Assembly: GCA_019775845.1 (NCBI GenBank)
Contig: JADQAV010000007.1
Coordinates: 372,390 to 436,389, forward strand
From: Myrmaecium sp. VS I D KN 1
Taxonomy: Eukaryota > Ascomycota > Dothideomycetes > Valsariales > Valsariaceae
Direction: 5' to 3'
Length of the DNA stretch: 64,000 nucleotides
Under the pieces are notes generated by a model. That model searched no databases, was not told the DNA's origin, and saw only the letters and a list, made by a program, of their open reading frames with translations. Shown piece by piece: positions 22,610 to 36,442 of this stretch (position 1 is its first letter; the number at the start of each line of letters is the position of its first letter). Both the position numbers and the translations under genes were made by a program.

Positions 22610-25600
22610 CCGCTTCCGCTTATTAAAAGTTAGTCTAAGAGTTTTTAGCGCCTTATTACTTATTATACTCCTTTTATTAGGTTAATTTATATATATTTAG
22701 TATATTACTATATTTTAACTATTACTCTATATAATATTAGCTTCTTACTAATTTAAGATATAAGCGCGCTCTATTTAATAATATAAATATTATCTTACCT
22801 ACGCGTAAGCCGCTAACGCTAAATCTTAAATATAGTAGTATAGACTTAACCTTTAATTTCTAGTCCTTATACTTACTACTATATATATAACTACTATATA
22901 TATATTAATAAATAATTTTATATAGATCGCTTTATCTACTACTACTTAACTACTTTATATAAAAAAAACGCGTGTATCGCGTTTTATTAGTATATATATA
23001 TACCTATCTATAACCGCTTTATATAACGCTTACTAGGCTCGTATTATATTACTATATATCTTAAATATTAGAGGTTTAGTAGTAGGCTTACTAATATATC
23101 TAATATAATATAGCTATGCGACGAGGATAAATATATAACTATTTATAATAAAAAATAATAGCGGTTATAAGTTATTTAATAAGCTATTCTAAATATATAT
23201 AATAATAATAATATAGTATAAAGGGAGGCTGTCTACGTAGTACTTATAAAGTTATATAACTATTTATTATATAAGGAGTAGCTTAAGGTATTATACTAGT
23301 TAATTTTCTAATATAGTAATATAGTTTTAGTTATATATACTAGCTTTAAGAAGAGTATAATTCTCTAAAATATACCGCTCCTACTATATAGTAGTATTAT
23401 ATTAGTAATCCTTCTATTAAATATAATAGGCGAGGACTAAGTAGCGAGTATTAAACGCCTTCTTAGTATAAAGCCTATATAAATTACTATATAAACTATC
23501 TCTAGTAAATTACTTTTAAAGATTATCTAAGGCTAGTATATATATATCTTAATATTACTCGAATAGATTATAAGCGTAAAATTCTATTATATCCTCTAGG
23601 ATCCTATATTTCGCGCGTATATTAGTTATATAATTATAGACGAGGTATATCTTATATATATATAAAGAATATCCTTTTATTATAAATATATATAGTTATA
23701 TAAACTGTGTAATATCCTAGGCCTCGTACCTTAGTTTACTTATATAGTAACGCTCGACGAAACTATATATTAGAATATATATATTCTTACTAGATTTAAT
23801 TATAATATATAATTATTATAAATAACTATTAACTAGCTAGAGCTGCTAATTATCTACGGATTTATTAAGTATAAAGGCCCTTATTAGTTTAAGGCGATAT
23901 ACTTTATCTTAGAAATTATATAGCTAGCTAGTCGTTAGGATATAGAGCTATAATATATTTTAATACCTTTATATATCGGTAAAACTATTATTTTTATTAA
24001 TAATAAGTATAAAGTAAGGGAATATATATATATATATATATATTATAATACTAACTTACCTTCTATAAATATACTAGCTAGTAAGCTACTATAGTAATAT
24101 AGGAGCTTTATTTAATATATACTATAAGCGATAAGGCGCGTATCTATATAAAATTTAAAATAAGTAGCTTTATTTATATCTTTATCTACTTTAGTATCTT
24201 AGTAAATAGAGTTAATATTCTAAATATCTTCCGCGTAGTATAGTTTAGTATTATATATTCGCTTAGTACTATAATAATATAGTAGCGCTAAGGTAGGGCA
24301 GCTTACCTTACTTATATAAAAGAAGAGGTATATCTTTTCCTTAAGGCGTAGACGCGTAGTAAGCGTACTTTATTTAATATAGTAATATAAGCTAGGTAGC
24401 CGTAGATACTCCTATAATAACTACTATATTTAAGTTAGCTTAGCTAGGAAATATTTATAGGAGATAAGTATATAGCGAGTTTTATATAATTAACCGCAGA
24501 TAATTATACTTTAGTAGATAGCTAGTTAAACGTATTATTAATTATATTATTAAATAATATAAGAGATATACTAGACGATACGTAATTATTTATCCGAGAG
24601 AATACTATAATAGTAGTCTTAAGCTTTATATACCGCAGCCTATAACTAGTATAAGCTATAAATAACCCGTCCGGTCGACTATTAAGTATTATAGCCTTCT
24701 ACTAAATATAATATACGAATTTATAAATACGTCTAGTTATTTATATATACTATAGTTAGATATCTTCCGCGAAGTAGAGGCTAATATTAATATAGTATAA
24801 CTAATTCCGCCGCTTCGTTATTATTTAAACTATAATATTTAATATAGTAAACTTACTATCTATAATATCCCCTATATATATAATATAAATAATACCCCTA
24901 AGTCTTCCGGGCGCTTATTTATATCCGTATAAATATAATTAGTTAATAGGTAAGTTAGCTTCTTTATACTTCGCCTTTTATTATATATAGTAAGCTAGTA
25001 GTAATAGATAACTTAATATAAGAGATATACTAATATTCTAGTAGAATTATTAATAGTAACTTACTACGCAGTCTTATATTAAGCTAGGATATATTAGTAT
25101 TAAGTAATAATATAGATTATCTCGTCTTATTAATTTAGCAGGAAAGTTAGGCTCTTAAGAAGAATATTATAGCGAGTTTAATACTATCTAGTATAAGTAT
25201 ATACGTACTACTATTAACTTAGCTAATACTATTTAGTATAAGTATATATATATACTACTATTAACTTAGCTAATACTATTTAGCGTAATTATATATATAC
25301 TACTATTAGCTTAGCTAATACTGTCTAGTATAAGTATATATATACTATTATTAACTTAGCCTACCTAGCTAATACTACTTACGCTACTATTATTATAGAA
25401 GCGCCTCTTTACGCCGCTTATATAAGTTAATATACCTATACTAACGAGATTAAACTAGATAACCCTCCTAGTAATACTTAGTAATATAATCTATCTATAT
25501 TATATATTACTATTAAATATTATATTAAATACTATTAAGTTAGTAGGTAATAGGAAGCAGTAGCGCGTAAAGAAGTAATATAATAGTAAGTATATAAATA

Positions 25601-28600
25601 AAATAATAAAAGTATAGTATTATTATTTATATCTCTATTACTTTATACTATACCGTCTTATATAATATTATATACCTCTGCTATTATTACTTAATTAACT
25701 CTCTACTAGTATATTACCTCTTATAATACCGTTTATTACTATATAATATTTATTTTAATATAAATAGCTACTTAGTTATCTACTATATTACCTCTATTAG
25801 CGTAGGATTAGTATTTATATATAGTTAGTATATAATTAAGCCGGCGAAGCTATAGCCTTAATTAAGTATTAACTAAATTAGATCTAATACTAATATAATT
25901 AAAGTAGTAATATATTAATAGTAGCTCGGTATTAACGGTATAGTAAATATCTTATATATATTATCTATTAATAGTAATATATAAGTCGATATTAGTTACT
26001 TTATTAATAGTATATACTAACTAGTTATAGTATACTTCCTAAGAAATATAGTAAGGCTATACTAGCTAATAATACTACTACTATATAAGTAGTATATAAG
26101 TTAGTTAAGAATAATAAAAAGAGTAGCGATAGTATTATTAAGGAGTTAAAGTTCCTTAAAATATATCTTTATAAGCTATTAAGTATTCTTATATTAAAGC
26201 CGCCTACTAATTATACCTATAACTATCTCCGCGAGGTAAATAAGAAATAAGATAGTCTTTCTAAATAATAAAAGATGCGTCTTATATACTATTAATATAT
26301 TAAGAGTATATATAGAATAGATCGCTCTATCTCTTACTAGTTATATTATAATAAAGAATATCTCTACCGTATATACTATAGTAATTTCCGTTAGGCCGGA
26401 GTTTAATTAGGAAAAACCTACTTAAGATATTAAGTCTCTATATATAATAGTTATATAAATTACTAGGAAATTAATAAAGTCGCTAATATATAAGCGTTTA
26501 TATCCGCGTTTATAGCGTTAATAAAGGCTGAGAAGCTTATAGCGACTATATTATTAGTATTAGCTATATTATCTACGCTTATAAAGGATAAAAAAATAAG
26601 AATAACTACTATACCTATATTATTATTAGCTCTTATACTTACTACTAAGAAGAGGCCGGTACTTAATACACCTACTTAAAAGAAAAAAAAGTAGTATATT
26701 AGGCCTAAATAAGGAGAATTTATAAATATACTTATACTTACGCCTATACCTACGCCTAAATAAACTAACTCTAACTTTAAAGTATTAAGTAGTATATCGC
26801 GTCTAGATAAAAACTATATTAATATTATTATAGGGGTCGGGAAGCTTTTTAAGACGATCCTTATAAAGCTAGATAATTAGGAGATATATTAGGGATAGAT
26901 TAAAAAGTAGCTTACTTAAGTAAATATTAATATTAACTAGGTACGCTTAATAGCTAAGTAAGTTTAAATAAAAGTAAACTTAGTTTTATATATTATTAAT
27001 ACCTATAATACAGCCCTATTTAACGTTATACTTACGTAAGATATAAATATAGAAGTTATACGCGTTAATACTACGCTCCTAAGGTTATTTAAATAGCCCC
27101 TAAATATACTAGCTAATAGGAAGTTTATTAAATAACTTACTTAGGCTATAGAGCAGGCGTATTACGTAGAAGTAGCTACGGATATTACTAGACGTAGCGG
27201 AGATATAAATACTATTTATATATATATAATAAACTTAATACGTTAAGTTATATTATTAAGAAGAGGAATATATTAATCTACGCTAATCTAGCTATACTTA
27301 ATAGTAAGTTATATATTACTATCTATAAGATTATTAAATATATAGAGGCTATATACAGTTAGACTACGACTATAATAGTAAATACTAAGTTAGTTATAAA
27401 TATTAGTATAAGTATTAAGTATATAAGTAAGAGAATAATAGATTTATTATAAGAAGCCTAATATAAATTTAGCGATTATATTACGTAATTCTTACTAGAA
27501 GCTTATTATAAGGCTGCGGGAAGACTCTTAACTATATTTAATTAACTTAAATATACTATAGGCTAACTTTATACAGCTATTATAGAAAATTTATAAGTTA
27601 TAACTAGGCGTGCGGTAATTATAAGCGCGTCTCTAATTAATAAAGTAATATATAAGACGACTAAGTAGGATAATAATAAATATAATACTGCTAAATAAGG
27701 TACCGCTAAATAGAATACTAGCGAGGAGGATATTAATAAGAATACTAATAAAAAGACTAATAATATAAATATTAGTAAGATATAAGGCGTTACTACAGAT
27801 ACATAGAACGCTAACTATAAGCTTATAAATTTAAATAAGACTACGTAAGGAAAGTATATAATAAAGACTATAATAGGAAAATTAATAGTATTAAATTATA
27901 ATAACTACGGTAGGGAATTTAAGAAATTAAAAGTATTAAAATAGAAACTATATAAGGAGGATATACTAGCTATAACACGCGGAGAATTATAAATATATAA
28001 TAGGAATAGATAAAAGTAGCTTAATACCCTTAATATTATTATCTATATTACGTATATTATTATAATCGTTAATACTTATAATTATTATAGGAAGCTTATT
28101 AGCGCTAGCCTATATAATATATATTATATAGTAAGTTATAGTTATATTATAAATATTATATAGGGATTACGTAAGTATAAAGTTAGCTAGGGATATAATA
28201 TTATCTATTACTAATTTTATAGTATACTTTCTATTCCTATACTTACTAAACGTATACTTAAAAGTATAGTATATACTATTAGTATATATATATAAGTAGA
28301 TATTATATATAAAGAGGAAGTTTATATTATATATACTACTACTACGCGACTATATAAGTTCCTTTAATTTAAAGTTAAATAGCTTATCTATTTAATTAAT
28401 TTTATAGAAGCTAGCTAAACTACTACGACTATTAATAAGACTATTTACTAGGATTATATATTAAAGTACAAGGTCTATATATAGTAACGTAATAAGCCTC
28501 TAAATATTTACTATTTCCTATACGTAATTCGATAAGCTTAAGCTAGTAAAGTATATATAGCTACGTATAATAGCGCGGTATAAAAGCCCTATATTACTAT

Positions 28601-30780
28601 ATTTAATAGTAAGGCGTAAGGTAAGGTAACTATTAATAAAAGTAATAAATTATATATAGTTAAAGAACTTACTATCGGGAAGTATATAAGTTATAATACT
28701 ATACTATAGGGGTTTAGTATTAAGCGTAGTAATAGTCTGTACGTATAAGGTATTTACGGCTATTTATAATAGATAGCGTTCCTATACTATATCGACGAGA
28801 GTAAAGAACTTTATAATATTAAGTATACAGAACGTATCTAATAAGCTACCCTTTTATTATATAGCTTATTAACTACCTAGGATTATATTAATAAATATTA
28901 CTATAATACGCGCGTAGAAGCTATAGAGGATAAGCTCCTCTATATAATAAAAGAAAGCTTTCTCTACCGGGATATTTTATCGGCCGAGGTAGTTTATATA
29001 GGTATAAAGTATAAAGAAGTTATAGAGTATATCTGTACTACTAAAATAGGCCTTTATAATTATATTAAGGTACGCCTAATATATATACTAAAGACTAGGG
29101 ATAGGAAGTAACTAGTTAAGCTAATTTATTACGTCTATAGCTTCGCTATACTCTAATTAATATAACTAGATAAGTTAAATAGTTCTCTAGTTACTAAATA
29201 TAAGATAAAGCCGATTATAAAGCTAGTTAGTAGGTATTTATAGTTAATTAATAAAGATATTTATAAGAATATAATAGTTACCGGAAATAGTAGCTTCGCT
29301 TTTAAGTATAGGTCTAAGGGAGACGCGCTATATATACTTAAGTATTAAATAGTCTACTTATAGTAATATTAGGTATTAATCCTCTATTATATTAAAGATT
29401 ATAAATATCTTAGTTAAATATACGGCCTTTATCGCCTTAAAAATAAAGTACTTTAATATAGTTTTATATATTAAGTTTATATAGTTACTAGGCGCGTGGA
29501 GTATATTAATTAGTTATATATAGTATATATAGTAGATTATAAATCTTATAAGGCCTGTTAGCGAAATATCTTTAATATAGTATATCTTCTTAATTATATA
29601 AGAGTAGAAGGCGCCGGTCTATCTAATTACTTAATAGTAAGTAGTTTAGTAGAAGTTAAAATTATTATAATAGATATAGAACGGCCGGGTTATTATATTA
29701 TAAACTAGGTCCTTATATAGTATTAACCGGCGAAGGATATATATCTTACTAAGTATATACCTTTATAGCCGTAATAAGGCGTATATTTTATTATTAGATT
29801 ATTACGTAGCTTACTATAATACTAAGGCCTGTAAATAATAAGATAATATACCGCTTAATACTAAGTATAAAGAGGTATAAACTAAGTAATTATATAAAAT
29901 AGTTAGAGGAGTTTCGTAACTTTATAAAGGTAAGTATACTTATAATAAGAATTAAGCGTCTATTATCTACTAGTAAGTTATAATAATATATATATATATA
30001 CTCTATAATCCTAATAGCTTCTAAAACTCCGGATATAAGCTATATAAGTAAAGGCGAGTTATAGCGGATATTATTTATAAGTAAGTTAAATATATTATCC
30101 CTCCAGAGCTATATTAATTTAAATTAGCTAAATATAGGCTCCTATATTTAGAACGTAGCTCGATTATCCCTAAGAATATCTACTATACTATTAATAACTA
30201 TTACCTTATACTTTTTATCGTTATATAGCGCTACACGACTCTTCTTATTTATATAAATAATATTAAATAGAGTCTGCACCTTCTTATATCTCTATATATT
30301 AATATACTTATTATACTTCTATTTATTAATAATAGTATCAGCCGAGTTATATAGTAGCTAGGTATATATAAGGTTAAGAAATAATATAAACTACTAGTAT
30401 AGTAGATTTATAATTATATTAAGCTTCTTATTTACTAATTTATACTATTATATATTACTACTAGTATCTTCTAACTTATTTATATCGTATTATATATTTA
30501 GATTATCTTTAGCTTTACTCTAAGTAGTAGTAATAAGGTTAGTAATATTAAATAATATATCGCTAGGTATATCTATAGGCTTAAGAGATTATATTTCAGG
30601 CAGCGTATTAATAAATATACGCGAATTTTAAGTAATAAGTATTCTTATTAATTAAAGAGTATTACTAGCGCTATCGATTAGTATATATAGATATAAAAAA
30701 AATATTATAATTACGACGCTGAATTTTATAGAAGATTACGTATATTATTATATAGTAAGCTGTCCGTACCGATATATAAA
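22610..30780. mobile_element. RIP-saturated repeat relic, 8.2 kb, family not determined
   Basis: This block is strongly AT-rich. CpA and TpG dinucleotides are almost absent over whole lines of sequence, while CpG and GpC persist (GCGC, CGCG and CCGC occur throughout). That is the signature of repeat-induced point mutation of C to T at CpA on both strands. Its sharp edges and length suggest one or more inserted transposon copies. It carries no open frame of 60 codons on either strand and is thoroughly broken and old. I could not assign a family: no terminal repeats of LTR size are visible, and short terminal similarities are noted separately. A small regional heterochromatin island or centromere-flank role is possible but not shown. 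HP1-bound, H3K9-methylated chromatin would be expected here. Confidence 0.9.
25187..25375. repeat. Tandem repeat, about 4 copies of a 45-50 bp unit
   Basis: Inside the RIP relic, a unit of the form TAGTATAAGTATATATAC, then TACTACTATTAACTTAGC, then TAATACTATT recurs four times. Units begin near 25193, 25237, 25283 and 25328, with small length and base differences; the last unit carries a short internal duplication. It survived as a repeat despite heavy mutation, so it was probably a minisatellite of the original element. Confidence 0.8.
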
Positions 30781-30962
30781 AGGGCGCTAAAGTCCCTCAG
30801 ACCCCGATTAGTATCGGGGTTCCTTACGCAGTATCGACCACCCTGATTAGCTGGCCGCTGCGTATACGCATGCGGTTTAGCGCAATAATCGGTCGTCTGA
30901 GTTCACTGAGATAAGAGAGGCAGAGGCGCGCAGTTGTTTTTGCTCCCTGTTCAACGCCAATC
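30781..30962. other. Right boundary of the AT-rich block with hairpins
   Basis: GC content returns to normal here. A perfect 7-bp stem with a 4-nt loop lies at 30802-30819 (CCCCGAT / ATCGGGG). Flanking it, 30796-30810 and 30886-30901 form an imperfect inverted repeat starting CTCAGAC. Only about 180 bases separate the block from the stop codon of Gem1. Confidence 0.7.
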
Positions 30963-33021
30963 TTAGGACCCCGTAAGATTTTTCTTCCAGATGATGCCTA
31001 GAGCAGCTGCAGCACACACAGTAGCTCCAGCTACGAAGTAGAGTTGTGTTCGATCAACAGGCTCGTCGTCCTGTTTGGGGAATGCTGTGGAAGGATAGGT
31101 ACAGCATTCAGCAAGCTACTGAGAATCAGCCACTGTCCACACGAAGTAACAAAGAACAGGTTGCACTCACATGCACAAAGAATTCGGAGATGCTGCTCCA
31201 AGTCACGCTCACGTGTAACGGAGCAGCCATGTTCAACGCGTTTGTGTGGTCATCAGGTTGCTGCTCGCATCTCTGCATCGCCTTATCCTGATCTGCTTTG
31301 AGCGCAGTATAGACGGCTGGCATTCCATCCAGATGAGGGTACTTCTTGCGCAAGTTCAAGATGTGCTCGAAACTGTCCGGATCGCTTGAGTCGTAGGTAT
31401 AACAAAGAAGGTCACAGGCATCTAGTTTGGCCTGGTTCTCCAAGATCGCGGGCTCAAGTTCTCCTAATTCCTCTAAGATGAGGTAACACTGTTTCCCGCC
31501 CTTGAGTTCAACGCTGTTTACAGCAGAACGTGGCTTGATTGTCGGATGGTAAGTATGGCTGAACGGTCTGTTGAGGAAGGCATCCAGAAGAGCGCTTTTA
31601 CCGCTGCCGCTGGAACCGAGGACATAGCAAAGGAAAACATTGCGCTCGACCCGGCCAGGCCGGTTCCTTCGCTTGCGAGCTCTCGTCACCTTCAACGCAG
31701 CTGTTGTCCCGCCCTTCTCGGAGCTCTCGAACCCTAGGTATGCTAGGTACTCTAGAGTGGTTTTGGGCTCCTCAAAGGTAGTCATGCTCCACTGAGCCAA
31801 CCAGCCCTGTAGTGTAATATGACCCTGTTCATTGCGCACAGTACACGATGGGAACGATGATTCTACCCAGGAGGCCGGCAACCCAGGCGTTGGAGCAAAC
31901 AGTGCAGCCAGCTCCGAATCGTTAAGACCGCCGTCATTGTCCTTGTCGAAAAGAATGAAAAGATCGACGAAAAAACGGTATCCTGCTGGGCTGAGCTCCG
32001 CGGAAGAGTAAGGAGGAACTTCAAATTTGGGGTGCAGGAACCCATCTTTGAGGCTCAGACTGTCAGTGTAATTAAACTTGCGCAGAATGATCCAAACCGT
32101 TTCATGACGACCCTTTTCAACAAAAATCTTGTTGAGGAGAAGGAAACCATTCACATCTAACCCGTGCTCCGACACAGAGTCCGGAGATATCTTGGCGATG
32201 GTTTTCTTGATGTTTGCCAGTTCCTCTTCAGATAACGGTTTCTCAAAACATTTCAACTGGAAGATGTGTATCTCCTGGTCATTGAGATACCCATCTTGGT
32301 CCTTGTCACTCAAGTAGAATATCCTGCGCAAGGCGGATACCGCTGCTGGCTTCAAAGTTGCTTCTTTGGAGTCGTACAAAGGGGATATGGGGTGAGTGAC
32401 AGCCTTTTGGCACAGAAAGAACACCTCATTGATGTTGTGGTGTTCTTTCGCACTTGTCCGTATGCAGGAATCTATTTCCTTGAATTCGTTCATAACCGGG
32501 AGCATCTCATCCGCCACGACCTGAGGCGAAGATCCATTGCTTTGCAGATCCGATTTGTTCGCACACAGCACGACTGGCACATTGACACCCAGCGATCGAA
32601 AGTATGGCATCCAGAAAAGAGCCACTCTCTCATAGCTGTAGTGGTCGGAATATACTAATAGTATCACATTCGACTTTCGTAGCTCCCTGCGGAGGTTCTC
32701 GCGCTCCTGCGGTAAGGCAGAAGTATCGACAATTACCGTAGTGACATTGTCAGGTGTGCCGAGAGCGGGTGGGAGTGTCACTTGGGGAAGGACGGGTTGG
32801 ATCCGATGGGTAACGAAGACATCCTTTACGAGCGCTGTGATCAAACTGGATTTACCTGATGACAAAACTGTCAGCTGCGTGTATAGGCGCATGGAATCTC
32901 TGAGAACACGCTTACCTGTCCCTTCATCGCCGCAAACACAGATACGGACTGCTTCCCGAGATACGCTCAGCGATCACGCCCTAGTCGTCAGCGAGTGGCA
33001 GGAGAACATACCAGTCGCCAT
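30963..33021 (-). CDS. gem1: Mitochondrial Rho GTPase (Miro/Gem1)
   Basis: Outer-membrane GTPase that regulates mitochondrial morphology and inheritance and the ER-mitochondria tether (ERMES). Four minus-strand exons: 33012-33021, 32916-32948, 31171-32855 and 30963-31115, giving 626 residues. It starts [20 protein letters not shown], the P-loop of the first GTPase, with NKSD further on. Two canonical EF hands follow ([13 protein letters not shown] and [13 protein letters not shown]). The second GTPase has [15 protein letters not shown]. The last exon supplies the C-terminal anchor, [20 protein letters not shown], followed by a short basic tail. All family parts and the normal length are present, so the gene looks intact although it abuts the RIP relic. 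The start codon is in a 10-nt exon. Confidence 0.96.
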
Positions 33022-34025
33022 GCTCAGCATTCATCTTCAGACGTACTTGCAGAGTTGCTTCGAGTGCGTTGCTTGCGACAAGATCGTTCCAGCCGATTCA
33101 GGCACTGCTCTGCATGGGCGCACCCGTTGTACGGAGGAGTTCGTCGGACTCAGAGTTTAAGAAGTCTTGCCGGCCACGTGCACGGCCGGTTCGGCAACCG
33201 GCGAACAGCGGGATGTGCAGTCGGCGATCGCAACCGCAGAGCGGCTTCCCACCACCGGTGGTGTACGGTGGAGAGGGTGGAGATGGAAGTGGTCGCAAGT
33301 CGCACAGAGGCTGAGCACCTAGTAAAGTAGTAGTACCTAGGCGAGATGCAAGGCAGCCTCCCCGGATCACAGCTGAGCTCCCCCAAGAGCAGCTCGGAAG
33401 GTGCAAGGGCTCGGTGACGTACCCGCCCGCCGTGCTGAAAGGGCTGACGGGAGGTGGCCCACACACGACTGATTGGCGACGGGGATTGTCTCTGTCAATC
33501 CGCGACCGCGGAACCTGCTAACTACAACTAAACTACATTATTTGTTTACCTATTTAATATTTACCTTCGACAGGAGGGCTGAACAACATCGCCGTTTTGA
33601 ACTTCCTCTTGCGATCTTTGGCATATTTCTGCATCGATAGACGGCGACGGCAGCTGCTGCAATGCGTGCCTACTGCTTCCCTCGAGACCGTAATTGCTCC
33701 CGTCTGATTCATTGCTCACTCTCTCCCGAACCGGCCCCCTCCCTTCCGCTTCGGCGCCATTCCTTCCCACTAGCAGCCCTCGATAGGTGTTAGCCGCTCA
33801 CGCCTCCAAGGGCTCCATGCGGCGCAGGCGTTGCTCGCACGAACTTGTTCAGACTCCATACGTACCCCACATCACGATTGTGACATGACAGCAGCTTGTA
33901 TAGCTTCCATGGTTTGACGCAACCCTCTTGTTGTCCCGGGCGCATTGACTGCGGGACCGTGAACTCCGAGGCAGAGCAAGACCGTTCCATCGCCATCTGA
34001 CATCGACCTCCGGAGCGTTTGCGCC
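33022..34025. promoter_or_regulatory. Divergent upstream region, Gem1 / CreC
   Basis: One kilobase between head-to-head starts. It contains an AT-rich patch around 33520-33565 but no gene-like frame. Both promoters are expected here. Confidence 0.55.
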
Positions 34026-36442
34026 ATGTTGTAAGCCGTCCCACGGATGCGTCACGAATGCCTACGCGGCTCCATCTGAGCCATTGGAGACTGACACTTA
34101 TGGATTCTGGACAGTGTACTCCCCCCACCTCCCAGATATCCCCCCAACGGCGGCCCAGGTGGTACTGCTTTGATAGAGACAAACAACATCCTCTCTCATC
34201 CGACAGGGCCGGAGCATCAACTTGTCGTCGGGGAAGGTACAGTAGCTCACGAGCCCGCTGACTGAGGATTATGGTCACCAAGCTCACATATGCTGATGGT
34301 GGTAGGGACATATATACTTCGAGACGACCTTCACCTAGCTACTCCTCCGCCGCATCCTTCCGAGGCGCCTGTACATAACCCAAACCCTCTCGCAACCACC
34401 GTATCTCCCCCGACTGCGGGCACCAAACTTTCTCTTGTCACACTCGTACCCCGTAGGCAGTCGTACCCTCGATTATTCCGTTCCGAGACCATAACCAGTA
34501 CGCGGTCGGCGATACCTCCAAGCATACAAGAGCATTCAAACGAGGCACAGAGCCAGTTCAGCGACAGCGGATCTTATAACCATAACCGAGGCTATTCGTT
34601 TAATGGAAGTTCTCAACCTCCCACTTTTGGGGCCGGTAACGCTGCACTGAACGCCCCGAACGGCAAAGACTCTAAAGATGCTGCCAAAAAACGCAAACCA
34701 AAAAGCAACATCGTCAAGAGCAATTCCTCGTTCGTGTCCAGGGTCATACCTCACGAGTCACTGACGAAGCGATTGCAAGAGCGCAATCCGGACGGGGCGA
34801 TGGCTTTCGCGAACATCAATCGGGCGTTACAGTGGTTGGACATTTCCGCGCCCAACAAGGAGGAGCATCTTACCAAAATTCTTTTCACCAAAGCACATGC
34901 GCTCTGCCACGATATAAATCCGTTGACGAAGAGCCCCTCTCATATTGACTTAATCTTGGGATTTTCCACGGGAGATATCATCTGGTACGAGCCGATGTCC
35001 CAGAAATACAGTAGAATCAACAAGAATGTAAGCATGTTCGGCTGAGCACAGCATACGCAGAGCGAGACACTAATGCTGAACAGGGAGCAATCAATTCTTC
35101 CCCGGTAGCTGACATACACTGGCTACCTCATTCCGAGAATTGGTTTCTCGCCGCCCATATGGATGGCAGCCTGGTGGTGTATGATAAAGAGAAGGACGAT
35201 GCGGCGTTTGTCCCGGAGTCACTCTCCATGGAAGACCAGACCACGGCCTCATCGAAGAAACCACATCTGAAGGTTAGAAAATCCGTGCAGTCGAGCAATC
35301 AGAAGACAAATCCCGTGGCGTACTGGAAAGTGTCAAATTCGAAGATCAATGCGTTTTCCATCTCACCGGATAGCCGACACCTGGCCGTTGTCTCCGAGGA
35401 CGGAACCCTTCGCGTCATTGATTTCATACAGGAAAAGTGAGCGTTTCGATCCCGTTACTTAATTATCCCACACTGACGCAACTGCAGGTTGCTGGATGTA
35501 TACAGAAGCTACTACGGTGGAATGATGTGTGTTTGCTGGTCTCCAGACGGAAGGTATATGGTGACCGGGGGGCAGGATGATTTATTGTCGATCTGGTCTC
35601 TCGAAGATAGTGTGCTCGTTGCGCGTTGTCAGGGCCATAATTCATGGGTAACTGCCGTCGCATTCGACCCTTGGCGTTGTGACGAGAGAAATTATCGGTT
35701 CGGTAGTGTGGGCGAGGACTGCAGGCTTCTCCTCTGGGATTTCAGTGTTGGGATGTTGCATAGACCTCGAGCGGTACGCTGGTTTTACCCTCTGAAGCAA
35801 CCAATAGGTTCCGATAGCAGCCTGCTAACCTGGTGTTCCCGTGCAGGCATCTGTTCGACAGCGTGGTAGTGTATCCTCCCACGCCCCACGAACGCGTGCG
35901 GAAGGATCTACGACACGGCTGCGCTCTGATTCCAACGTCACAACGGCCAACGACGAGGATGGCGAGGATGTCGACGATATTGTACACCCTGTTGAGCCTC
36001 GGGCACGGACGGCACTATTACCCCCAGTCATGGTGAGACAATGAAGCGCTCCGCAAAACCTCCGGCAGCTCAAGCTAACATGCGCGAAAGGCCAAAACTG
36101 TCGACGAGCATCCACTGTGTTGGCTTGCCTTTGAAGAAGACTGCATCATGACCTCGTGCGAAGACGGTAAGTAGCCTACGCGGTTCTCCCCTCTTGCTCT
36201 AGTTCACTGCAGCAAAAGCCCTAGAAACGTCGGGCTCGGGTGGATCCACTCTCGCATCCAGGCACAACCCAACATCCCCCGCCCCCGTTCCGCTCACACC
36301 ATCCGTCGCCCAGCACAACGGCCCCCATTCGTTGCTAACGCTCTGCGTCTTGATAGGCCATATTCGCACCTGGGACCGCCCTAAAGAAGGTGCTGGCGGG
36401 AACGAGGAAGACAACCCCTCTCCCACAACTGGGGCCAACTAA
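34026..36442 (+). CDS. creC: CreC, WD40 catabolite-repression protein
   Basis: CreC (WDR20 family) binds and stabilises the CreB deubiquitinase in carbon catabolite repression. Eight exons: 34026-34030, 34115-34236, 34306-35027, 35084-35436, 35488-35773, 35847-36032, 36091-36166 and 36357-36442, giving 611 residues. The start codon is in a 5-nt exon (ATGTT). Joined to the next exon it gives [15 protein letters not shown], which matches the known CreC N-terminus. The conserved [20 protein letters not shown] follows. WD repeats include [50 protein letters not shown] and the last [15 protein letters not shown] Pro-rich N-terminus and a short polar tail frame them. All joins keep phase. It lies 3.5 kb from a CreD-type arrestin. 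Confidence 0.95.

Noticed and set aside
22610-30780. P-loop-like or recombinase-like peptide hints in the AT-rich block
   Set aside because: Any peptide read from saturated RIP sequence is unreliable. No family could be assigned, and no reconstruction was attempted.
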